Below are positions 1 to 5,757 of a DNA stretch of 7,968 nucleotides, in pieces. The stretch is taken from assembly GCA_035514995.1 (NCBI GenBank), contig DATJCC010000098.1, positions 1 to 7,968 of the forward strand, given 5' to 3'. Numbering within the stretch: position 1 is the stretch's first letter; every line of letters begins with the position of its first letter. The translations under genes were made by a program, and so were the position numbers. The stretch is from Leucobacter_A sp035514995. GTDB lineage: Bacteria; Actinomycetota; Actinomycetes; Actinomycetales; Microbacteriaceae. The notes beneath the pieces are model-generated. The model was given only the letters and a program-made list of their open reading frames with translations. It made no database searches and was not told where the DNA came from.

Positions 1-699
1 CCAGTATTTAGATTTCGGCTCAAAAAACAACACGGGATCGTCTGACTCGATCGCTGCCCGCAACATCGAATATGCCTCTTGAGGGTTTGAAGCCGTGACC
101 ACACGCAAACCAGCCGTGTGCGCAAAATAGCTCTCGGGTGACTCAGAGTGATGCTCAACAGACCCAATATGCCCGCCAAAGGGCACCCTGATAGTTATCG
201 GTACCCTGTGCGCGCCCTTTGATCTGTAGTGAAGTTTGGCAAGTTGCGCCACAATCTGGTCAAAAGCAGGGTAGATAAAACCGTCGAACTGAATCTCAAC
301 AACAGGGCGCAAACCAGCATATGTCATGCCGATAGCGGTTCCAACAATCCCAGACTCGGCAAGCGGTGAGTCAAGCACCCGGTCCTTGCCGAAGCGAGCC
401 TGCAAGCCTTCGGTCACCCTAAAGACACCACCGAGAGCGCCAATATCTTCACCCATTAGCAACACGTTGCTGTCAGCTTCGAGACTGTCTGCGAGCGCCG
501 CGTTAATCGCCTTGCCCAGCTGCAGCTCTTCAACCGCTACGTTAGCTTCAACAGTTGTGTTGCTTTCAGCTCCAGCGCTTGTTGCAGCGACTGTGCTGGC
601 TTCAACTTCTGTGCTGACTTCAACTTCTGCGCTGGTTTCAACTTCTGTGCTGGTTCCAACTTCTGTGCTAATTTCAACTTCTGCATTATTTTCAAGCAT
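1..699 (-). CDS. 2-oxoacid dehydrogenase E1 component, beta subunit (partial, C-terminus off the window)
   Basis: This is the beta subunit of a thiamine-diphosphate-dependent E1 decarboxylase, which works with E1 alpha to decarboxylate a 2-oxoacid and pass the acyl group to lipoyl-E2 in the cytoplasm. The reading frame runs from ATG at 699 to the window edge, 233 codons without a stop. The core begins near residue 58 (ELQLGKAINAAL) and shows GEDIGALGGVF, LAESGIVGTAIGMTYAG, EIQFDGFIYPAFDQI, HHSESPESYFAHTAGLRVV and FFEPKSKYW, all typical of the family. The FFEPK ending leans towards the branched-chain type (bkd) over pyruvate (pdh), but the substrate cannot be fixed. The start is 4 bases after the E1 alpha stop, with GGGGAG at 712-707 and a 7-base spacer. 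No ATG, GTG or TTG occurs in frame before the core, so the repetitive N-terminal extension should be translated. Confidence 0.93.
   Translation of the reverse strand, partial: MLENNAEVEISTEVGTSTEVETSAEVEVSTEVEASTVAATSAGAESNTTVEANVAVEELQLGKAINAALADSLEADSNVLLMGEDIGALGGVFRVTEGLQARFGKDRVLDSPLAESGIVGTAIGMTYAGLRPVVEIQFDGFIYPAFDQIVAQLAKLHYRSKGAHRVPITIRVPFGGHIGSVEHHSESPESYFAHTAGLRVVTASNPQEAYSMLRAAIESDDPVLFFEPKSKYW
595..684 (-). repeat. Five 18-base repeats encoding a hexapeptide-repeat N-terminus of E1 beta
   Basis: Five successive 18-base units encode AEVEIS, TEVGTS, TEVETS, AEVEVS and TEVEAS, residues 6-35 of E1 beta. Three degenerate units follow, to about residue 53. The segment is acidic, rich in Thr, Ser, Val and Ala, and probably unfolded. 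The units are very similar at the DNA level (the plus strand repeats ttcaacttctg), as expected from recent slippage or unequal recombination, so copy number may vary between strains. E1 beta proteins normally start close to the core domain, so the extension is unusual. Its role is unknown. Confidence 0.85.
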
Positions 700-703
700 T
701 TCG

Positions 704-1819
704 CTACTCCCCACCGTTTGAACTGTCTGAACCGGCCAGGCTGTCAATCAACATATTGTGCTGTGCTCGCTGCTTAGCTATGCGACTAGTTTCTTGCACA
801 TACACGCTGTCAAACATGTTTCTGGCGTTTCCCGGTTGCACATCGCTGATGCCAGCCCGCATCTGGGCGGCTATCGCGTCTGCTTTTTTGTCTGCCTCAT
901 CGCGTATCTCTGCGAAAGATTCCCCTAAACTTTCAAACTGTTTTTCTAGATACTTTTCGAGGCGGCTGATCGGGTCACGCTCACGCCAAGCGGCTTCTTC
1001 TTCTTTATTGCGGTATTTTGAGGGATCATCAGTGGTTGTGTGTGGCCCAACCCGGTAGGTCATTGCCTCAATAAAGGTTGGGCCTTTGCCTAGGCGTGCA
1101 CGTTCGGCTGCGATCCGGGTGCTGGCAAGCATCGCGAGCACATCGTTACCGTCTACACGCATCGTCGGAATGTCAAAACCGCGAGCGCGCCAATACAACG
1201 GATACTTTGCTTGCACATCGACCGGCTCCGATATTGCATAACCGTTGTTTTGACAAATAAATATTGTTGGAGCTTGGTATGCGCTTGCAAAAACTAGTGC
1301 TTCGCTGACGTCACCTTCGCTCGTTGCTCCATCGCCAAAGTACGTGACCGCAATGTCGTCGAGGCCGCGTTGCTTCGCAGCCATTGCATAACCGACTGCG
1401 TGCAGAGTTTGTGCGCCAATAATGATCTGCATGTTAGCGACCTTGATCTGGTGCGGATCCCAAGAGTCGTATTCATGCGCCTTCCAAGTTTTTAACCATT
1501 TTGCGATATCTGCTCCGCGTAACAGAGGCGCTACGTGCTCTCGATAACTTCCAAAAATCCAGTCGTCGTTTGATAGGGCGCGTAGTGATCCGACCTGAGC
1601 CGCTTCCTGCCCGAGAAGAGGCGCCCACAGCACCAGCTGCCCCTGCCTCGTTAGAGCGAACGCTTCTTCATCGAAGCGGCGTACGGTGCGCATTTCGGTG
1701 TAAAGTTTAGCCAGCATTTCAGCATCAACGTCTTTGAGATATGGGTCAAGCACGCTGTTAGGCTCACGCACTCCCTCAGGGGTTAGCACCTGCTGTGGAT
1801 CGTCAGCTATATGGTTCAT
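704..1819 (-). CDS. 2-oxoacid dehydrogenase E1 component, alpha subunit (pyruvate or branched-chain type)
   Basis: This 371-residue protein is the thiamine-diphosphate-binding alpha subunit of a 2-oxoacid dehydrogenase E1 heterotetramer. Visible family blocks are MRTVRRFDEEAFALTRQGQ (43-61), LLGQEAAQVGSLRAL (68-82), WIFGSYREH (87-95), the diphosphate/Mg-binding motif GDG (162-164) through to NN (191-192) with GDGATSEGDVSEAL between, and the active-site loop YRVGPHTTTDDPSKYR (255-270), whose His260 matches the conserved catalytic-loop histidine. Length is normal and no break is seen. The ATG is preceded by GGAGG (1831-1827) with a 7-base spacer. E1 beta follows after 4 bases, so the two are cotranscribed. 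An Lrp-family gene lies divergently upstream, a pairing known for branched-chain 2-oxoacid dehydrogenase operons. Sequence alone does not decide between pyruvate (pdhA) and branched-chain (bkdA) substrates. Confidence 0.93.
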   Translation of the reverse strand: MNHIADDPQQVLTPEGVREPNSVLDPYLKDVDAEMLAKLYTEMRTVRRFDEEAFALTRQGQLVLWAPLLGQEAAQVGSLRALSNDDWIFGSYREHVAPLLRGADIAKWLKTWKAHEYDSWDPHQIKVANMQIIIGAQTLHAVGYAMAAKQRGLDDIAVTYFGDGATSEGDVSEALVFASAYQAPTIFICQNNGYAISEPVDVQAKYPLYWRARGFDIPTMRVDGNDVLAMLASTRIAAERARLGKGPTFIEAMTYRVGPHTTTDDPSKYRNKEEEAAWRERDPISRLEKYLEKQFESLGESFAEIRDEADKKADAIAAQMRAGISDVQPGNARNMFDSVYVQETSRIAKQRAQHNMLIDSLAGSDSSNGGE

Positions 1820-1896
1820 CTTTAAACCTCCAGGCTTTCACCAATATCGACATTGAAAATATATCTGTTTGCTATCTATGCTCTGCGCTGAGACAA

Positions 1897-1921
1897 CTGC
1901 TACTGCTACTGCTACTACTGC
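1897..1921. repeat. CTGCTA hexamer repeat in the E1 alpha leader region
   Basis: Three perfect copies of CTGCTA (1897-1914) are followed by CTACTGC. On the strand of the E1 transcript this reads as repeated TAGCAG. It lies 78-102 bases upstream of the E1 alpha start codon and so may be in the mRNA leader or the promoter region. No function can be assigned. Confidence 0.7.
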
Positions 1922-1925
1922 ACCG

Positions 1926-1955
1926 GATCTACTGCGTAGAGATCTGCTGTGTAGA
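1926..1955. repeat. Tandem 15-base direct repeat in the divergent junction
   Basis: GATCTACTGCGTAGA (1926-1940) is followed at once by GATCTGCTGTGTAGA (1941-1955), identical at 13 of 15 positions. The first copy also holds a small palindrome, CTAC-TGC-GTAG. It lies between the E1 alpha gene and the Lrp-type regulator, so binding by that regulator is a reasonable but untested idea. It does not closely match the AT-rich sites usually seen for Lrp. Confidence 0.6.
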
Positions 1956-1957
1956 GA

Positions 1958-1985
1958 CATATAGTGAACCTTAATATATAGACAA
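1958..1985 (-). promoter_or_regulatory. Candidate promoter of the E1 operon
   Basis: Reading leftwards, TTGTCT (1985-1980) and TATATG (1963-1958) are separated by 16 bases. They resemble -35 and -10 elements. Transcription from here would give a leader of about 130 bases containing the repeats at 1897-1955. The match is moderate and the region is AT-rich, so chance is possible. Confidence 0.3.
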
Positions 1986-2054
1986 AGTGTCAGATCACGC
2001 AATCAGTTAAAAAAATATTTAGCATAATGTTCAGTTCCCTTTTTGAAGGATGGC

Positions 2055-2060
2055 TATAAT
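2055..2060 (+). promoter_or_regulatory. Candidate -10 element for a leaderless lrp-family transcript
   Basis: A perfect TATAAT ends 8 bases before the ATG at 2069, so transcription would be expected to start at or within two bases of that ATG. This is the common actinobacterial layout for leaderless mRNA. No clear -35 is seen. The competing reading is GAAGGA (2045-2050) acting as ribosome binding site for a TTG start at 2060, which would make the protein three residues longer. Confidence 0.45.
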
Positions 2061-2068
2061 TGAACAGT

Positions 2069-2539
2069 ATGTTGAAGATTGATGATACAGATAGAAAAAT
2101 TTTGTTGGCCTTAATAGAGCGACCAAGGTCTTCGATTGCCGCGCTCGCAGAAAAGCTGGGTTTAGCTCGCAACACTATTTATGCGCGGTTGAACAATATG
2201 GAACAAAACGGGGTGCTAAAAAACTATGATCGGCGAGTGCATGGTGAGGCCGCGGGTTATCCACTGACGGTGTTTATGGCACTGAGCGTTGAACAGAGGA
2301 GCCTGCCGAGGGTGGTCGAAGATTTAAAAAAGATTCCCGAAATAATTCAAGCTCACGGTCTAGCCGGCCAGTTCGATATTTTGGTGCGACTTTTGTGCAC
2401 TGACAGTGATGATCTGTACCGTTTAAACCAAATAATGCTGACAATTGCAGGCGTGATTCGTTCCGAGACGTGGATGTCTGTAGGTGAATTAATTCCTTTT
2501 CGGGTGGCGCCTCTTCTGGAGCGAGATTTGGGTCAGTAA
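2069..2539 (+). CDS. Lrp/AsnC-family transcriptional regulator
   Basis: This 156-residue protein has the full two-domain plan of the leucine-responsive/feast-famine regulators. An N-terminal winged helix-turn-helix (DDTDRKILLALIERPRSS, then IAALAEKLGLARNTIYARLN, roughly 5-50) binds DNA. A RAM ligand-binding and oligomerisation domain follows (about 67-150), with the family's Gly-x-Phe/Tyr-Asp pattern at HGLAGQFDIL (96-105). Length is normal. The start at 2069 gives the family's usual N-terminus, MLKIDDTDRKI, and sits just after a TATAAT; TTG at 2060 is an alternative. It is transcribed away from the E1 alpha gene across a repeat-rich junction. Lrp-type proteins often control such a divergent neighbour and themselves, in answer to an amino acid or 2-oxoacid; that role is inferred from position. 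Confidence 0.93.
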   Translation: MLKIDDTDRKILLALIERPRSSIAALAEKLGLARNTIYARLNNMEQNGVLKNYDRRVHGEAAGYPLTVFMALSVEQRSLPRVVEDLKKIPEIIQAHGLAGQFDILVRLLCTDSDDLYRLNQIMLTIAGVIRSETWMSVGELIPFRVAPLLERDLGQ

Positions 2540-2589
2540 AGCATTTTTTAAACTTTTACCGGTTTGAGCCCTACCCACTTTTATCTCTC

Positions 2590-2613
2590 GGTCTACTCAT
2601 TGGTCTACTTAAT
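2590..2613. repeat. 12-base tandem repeat upstream of the first MpaB-like gene
   Basis: GGTCTACTCATT (2590-2601) is followed directly by GGTCTACTTAAT (2602-2613), identical at 10 of 12 positions. It lies 85-108 bases before the start codon at 2698, a usual place for an operator. CTACTCATT recurs exactly at 5634-5642, upstream of the second MpaB-like gene. It could be a site for the LuxR-type regulator or the Lrp-type regulator. No protein can be assigned from sequence. Confidence 0.5.
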
Positions 2614-2697
2614 GGAGTGCGGTATCTCTTTTTAGGGGCCATGATGTTTATATAGGAACTAATAATTAACTAACCAAATCTTGACGAAGAGGTCCCG

Positions 2698-3621
2698 ATG
2701 TCAATCAAAACTCCTGAACCAGCCGATGCACAGTCAGTAATTAATGCACCCGGATGCCCTGTAATGCACGGCACAGGTGAGATCCCAACGAGCAACTTAG
2801 CAAACCACGACGGTTATTTCGCGCCCGACAGCGTCAGTTGGCGAGTTTTTGCTGACCCTTCATCAAAACTAGGGGGTGCCGCAGCGATTCTATTGCAGTC
2901 ACTAAATCCGATGATGATGCGCGTGTTCAATGCCGCAAGCTCATACACTGAAGACGTTGATGGCCGGGCCGAAAGAACCGGCCGATACATTGATACAACT
3001 GTTTATGGTGACCGCGACCACGCCGATGCAGCCGCATCTGCTGTGCGCAAGCTACACGAAGCAAGCACCTGGACCGACCCTAAAACTGGTGAAGTGTTGC
3101 GTGCAGATAATGAAGAGTGGCTTGCCTGGACCCATAACAGTTTAATTTATGGTGTGCTTCGTGCCGCAGACGCCTTTGGCCCAGAACTTACAACACACGA
3201 ACAAGATCAGTTCTTGCAGGAGCAGTTTGAGTCGGCCTACATGGTTGGTATTAAAGACAAAGAGATGCTTCCCGGCACAAGAAAAGAACTTGACGAATAC
3301 ATTTATAAAAACCGGGAGTGGATGGCTTTGACTCTCCCAGCGGCTGAAATTTCGAGCGGTTTGCGCAAACCAAACTTGCGCGGCAACCCCGTGAAGGTTT
3401 GGGTTTCTGTGAATGTTCAAGACGGTATCCTCTCACTACTGCCAGATTGGGCACTCCTGCTATTTGGGATCGAAGGCCGCCCCATGAATTTGCGAGCCGC
3501 AGCCAAATTTACGAGAGGGATCATTAGTCAAGCGAGAAAGAAGAAAACGACTAATGAGATGATTTCTGAAGTCACCTCGCGAGTGCAAACACACCCTTAC
3601 AGGCGGATCCGCAAACATTAG
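2698..3621 (+). CDS. MpaB/Lcp-like oxygenase family protein (DUF2236), paralogue 1
   Basis: This 307-residue protein is recognised as a DUF2236/PF09995 member, the family holding rubber oxygenase Lcp and fungal MpaB, where characterised members bind haem b and cleave C=C bonds. Visible marks are GRAERTGRYIDTTVYG with an Arg-x3-Thr pattern (R90, T94), a likely haem-ligand histidine in AVRKLHEA (H120), and WLAWTHN with a second conserved His (H146). A C-terminal block, NVQDGILSLLPDWALLL, is helical and hydrophobic but short for a clear membrane anchor, and no signal peptide is seen, so a cytoplasmic place is likely. Residues 1-39 form an extension absent from the paralogue and contain GCPVMHG, a Cys-Pro motif of the kind seen in haem-responsive proteins. 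AAGAGG (2687-2692) lies 5 bases before the ATG. The LuxR-type gene follows 27 bases later. The substrate is unknown. Confidence 0.85.
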   Translation: MSIKTPEPADAQSVINAPGCPVMHGTGEIPTSNLANHDGYFAPDSVSWRVFADPSSKLGGAAAILLQSLNPMMMRVFNAASSYTEDVDGRAERTGRYIDTTVYGDRDHADAAASAVRKLHEASTWTDPKTGEVLRADNEEWLAWTHNSLIYGVLRAADAFGPELTTHEQDQFLQEQFESAYMVGIKDKEMLPGTRKELDEYIYKNREWMALTLPAAEISSGLRKPNLRGNPVKVWVSVNVQDGILSLLPDWALLLFGIEGRPMNLRAAAKFTRGIISQARKKKTTNEMISEVTSRVQTHPYRRIRKH

Positions 3622-3648
3622 ATCGCAAGGGTGTGCTTAAATTAATTT

Positions 3649-5460
3649 ATGTGGAGGGAACTGCCATCTAGAAAAAGTGTTGAACTAGATGCAATAACAG
3701 CGTTGCGAGAGCAACGACCGGTCATGCTTCATGGTGAGCCAGGGTCTGGACTGACCTCTTTTGCAAAAAGGCTTACAGAGCTTGTTAGTGGTCTGAACGA
3801 GCAAAACACAGTTTTTTTAACCGGCAGAAAAGCATTAAAGAACACAGAATATGCATTTTTTGGTGTGCTAAGCGGTAGCTTCCCAGAACTGGCTAGCATC
3901 ACAACAGACCCTGTTGGCGCTCTCGCACGGTTCAGCTCACGCACCGCAAGTAGAAAGCTTTTGTGTGTTATTGATCGCGCAGAAAATATTGATGAGTCTA
4001 GCGCCGCCTTCCTAACTCAAATGGTTGAGCTAGGAAACACCACACTCGTGCTCACCGTTAATCACGCAGAATCTCTACCAGAAGCTTTTACCGATCTCGC
4101 AGCACAATCAAACACTGCAGTGCTCGAAATCGACAAACTAATTTTTGATGACGCTAAAATTCTGCTAAATGAACACCTGTCAGGCCCTGTTAACGCGAGT
4201 GCGGTAGACCATTTTTTGCGCGAAGCCAAAGGGCACATGGCCACCGTAGTCGCTCTAGCAAACGAAGCTTTAAACACCGGTCAGCTTGAACTGCGTGAGG
4301 GATACCTAGTTTTGTTACCTAGGCCAGAAGAGCCAAGCACCGATGCTTTGGGCTCAGCTGATGCCAAGCTCTCACAAATCTCTGCGCAACTCATAAATCG
4401 AGCCTATGCGGGCGATCCGCTAGGAGCTCTTGAAGAAGGGTTTGCACTATTTGAGAGTCAAGCCTGGCAAGACGCAACCACAGTTGGCCGAGTGGGGCTG
4501 CTATTTGGCACATATTTAGCGGGTCTGTGCGAAGGATCACACGAGTTCTCATATGACAAAACTTTCGAAGGTTTTGATTGGGACCATTTAGACATTGATC
4601 ACGCTACCTTTTTAGCCAGTAAAGCACTGACAGCTCTTGAATACGGCCGTGCTGAAGAATCGCTAGAACTCGCATCACAGGCTCTCTCTTTAACCTCCAT
4701 ACAAGATCCGCTCGATGTGAATGGGTTTATAGCCGCGATCGGGGCTGCCGCGGCAACGCTATTGGAAGACTATGAGCGCGCAGAAGCGCTCTTAAATCTG
4801 TTTGAAAATGGCTTGCCCCACAGCGGGCACCTGCTGAGACCAGAAGCTGAGCGTTTAGCGCTCAGCTCAATTCACGCGCTTAAAGGAGCAGACGCAGCTA
4901 TTGAGCGTTACGAAAACCTGCTTACAGAAGCATATTCTCGCGGCCAACAATTTATTGTGATGCGTTTAAAACATGAGGCATGGCGTTTAGGCCTCATCAA
5001 CTCATTTGACGAAATGATTGAATCAGCAGAAACAGTCACCGGACAATTTGGCGAGCTTTTTCGTGCATTACAAAACCCTAAACATCTAGAAGACACCGTG
5101 ACCACGATGCACAGTAACGGCCGCACACTTTATGCAGCTGAAATACTTTCACAAGGAGCACGCGACGCTAAAGCCTCGGGAGATCGGATTCTGTCTGAAA
5201 ACTTGTTGACACTAGCTGCGCAGCTTGCAAACACTCTCCCGGGTGTTAATACTCCCCGACTTGCCAGAGCCAGGATCGATCCGGACCTTCTCACCCCAAG
5301 AGAGATAGAAGTTTGCGTGCAGGCTGCCGCAGGCTTAAGCAACGCAGAAATAGCAGAAATTCTTTTTCTCTCACCCCGAACCGTAGAAGGTCACCTTCAG
5401 CGCGCATACGCGAAACTCAAAGTCAGTGATAGAAGACAGATTCTGCCAGAGCATGCCTAA
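3649..5460 (+). CDS. LuxR-family transcriptional regulator with a degenerate P-loop ATPase-like domain
   Basis: This 603-residue protein has the plan of large ATP-binding LuxR (LAL/STAND-like) regulators, though it is shorter than classic members of 800 or more. The C-terminus (548-603) is a clear LuxR helix-turn-helix: LTPREIEVCVQAAAGLSN, AEIAEILFLSPRTVEGHLQR, AYAKLKV. The N-terminus has a P-loop-like GEPGSGLTS (29-37) in which the essential Lys is Leu35, and a Walker-B-like LLCVIDRAENID with Asp109 but Arg110 in place of the usual second acid. ATP hydrolysis is therefore doubtful. The middle (about 305-500) is Ala/Leu/Glu-rich helical sequence resembling TPR-type repeats. It starts 27 bases after paralogue 1 with only a weak ribosome site, so translation may depend on the upstream gene. 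Its position between two MpaB-like genes suggests it regulates them. Confidence 0.88.
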   Translation: MWRELPSRKSVELDAITALREQRPVMLHGEPGSGLTSFAKRLTELVSGLNEQNTVFLTGRKALKNTEYAFFGVLSGSFPELASITTDPVGALARFSSRTASRKLLCVIDRAENIDESSAAFLTQMVELGNTTLVLTVNHAESLPEAFTDLAAQSNTAVLEIDKLIFDDAKILLNEHLSGPVNASAVDHFLREAKGHMATVVALANEALNTGQLELREGYLVLLPRPEEPSTDALGSADAKLSQISAQLINRAYAGDPLGALEEGFALFESQAWQDATTVGRVGLLFGTYLAGLCEGSHEFSYDKTFEGFDWDHLDIDHATFLASKALTALEYGRAEESLELASQALSLTSIQDPLDVNGFIAAIGAAAATLLEDYERAEALLNLFENGLPHSGHLLRPEAERLALSSIHALKGADAAIERYENLLTEAYSRGQQFIVMRLKHEAWRLGLINSFDEMIESAETVTGQFGELFRALQNPKHLEDTVTTMHSNGRTLYAAEILSQGARDAKASGDRILSENLLTLAAQLANTLPGVNTPRLARARIDPDLLTPREIEVCVQAAAGLSNAEIAEILFLSPRTVEGHLQRAYAKLKVSDRRQILPEHA

Positions 5461-5527
5461 ATATGTTTAAGCCGGCTAACTCTGCTTAAGAGAACATTAA
5501 TTAAGACTGCCTGAAAGCTCGCGGCAC

Positions 5528-5580
5528 CTGTTTGAAGACTGGGTGAGTCTGTTTGAAGACTGAGGCGTTTGTTTAAAAAC
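5528..5580. repeat. Helically phased direct repeats, CTGTTTGAAGACTG and relatives
   Basis: CTGTTTGAAGACTG occurs exactly at 5528-5541 and 5549-5562, and a weaker third copy has GTTTAAAAAC at 5571-5580 in place of GTTTGAAGAC. The decamers start at 5530, 5551 and 5571, so the periods are 21 and 20 bases, close to two helical turns. Such phasing places copies on one face of the helix and is typical of cooperative regulator sites. They lie about 180-230 bases before the start at 5758. Confidence 0.65.
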
Positions 5581-5744
5581 TTTGTGTGCTTGCGTGAACT
5601 CTAATAAGAGCCTACGCAATAGCTCCCTTTAGGCTACTCATTTCATTGTGCACCCCAGCACTCAAATTAACAATTGAATTAAGCAACCCCTTGCACGGGT
5701 AGCTTAATCATCATCTCAAAACAATCGTAGATGGATAAGAGCGT

Positions 5745-5750
5745 GAGGAA
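5745..5750 (+). promoter_or_regulatory. Ribosome binding site deciding the start of MpaB-like paralogue 2
   Basis: GAGGAA lies 7 bases before the ATG at 5758. The upstream in-frame ATG at 5731 has no purine-rich site before it. Starting at 5758 also puts the N-terminus (MADKGYYGADSVSW) right where similarity with paralogue 1 begins. Confidence 0.75.
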
Positions 5751-5757
5751 TAACCAA

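Larger units (their letters stand above)
5461..5757 (+). other. Intergenic regulatory region upstream of the second MpaB-like gene
   Basis: This 297-base gap has no convincing gene. It holds the phased direct repeats at 5530-5580, a weak hairpin (AGCCTA 5609-5614 with TAGGCT 5630-5635, 15-base loop, no T-run) and an exact copy at 5634-5642 of a 9-mer found upstream of paralogue 1. TTGCAC at 5691 could be a -35, but no matching -10 is seen. An in-frame ATG at 5731 has no ribosome binding site and is probably not used. The gap suggests that paralogue 2 has its own promoter. Confidence 0.55.

Noticed and set aside
326..721. Plus-strand open frame of 131 codons rich in Ser, Thr and Val
   Set aside because: It is the antisense shadow of the repetitive E1 beta N-terminus and core. 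The minus-strand frame has clear family motifs and a ribosome binding site.
1990..2175. Minus-strand open frame of 61 codons across the lrp-type promoter
   Set aside because: It overlaps the start of the regulator gene, resembles no known protein and has no purine-rich ribosome site. It is a shadow frame.
2755..2769. Remnant of a catalase-peroxidase gene, suggested by CPVMHG
   Set aside because: The rest of the protein matches the MpaB/DUF2236 family and aligns without gaps to the paralogue. The short motif alone does not show peroxidase ancestry.
5528..5580. Start of a CRISPR array or replication iterons
   Set aside because: There are only two exact copies and one weak copy, with 7-base gaps that are too short for spacers, and no cas or rep gene is nearby.
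5609..5635. Intrinsic terminator after the LuxR-type gene
   Set aside because: The stem is only 6 bases, the loop is 15 bases, and there is no T-run after it.
5731..5757. Upstream ATG start for the second MpaB-like gene
   Set aside because: It has no ribosome binding site, whereas ATG at 5758 has GAGGAA at a 7-base spacing and begins where homology to paralogue 1 begins.
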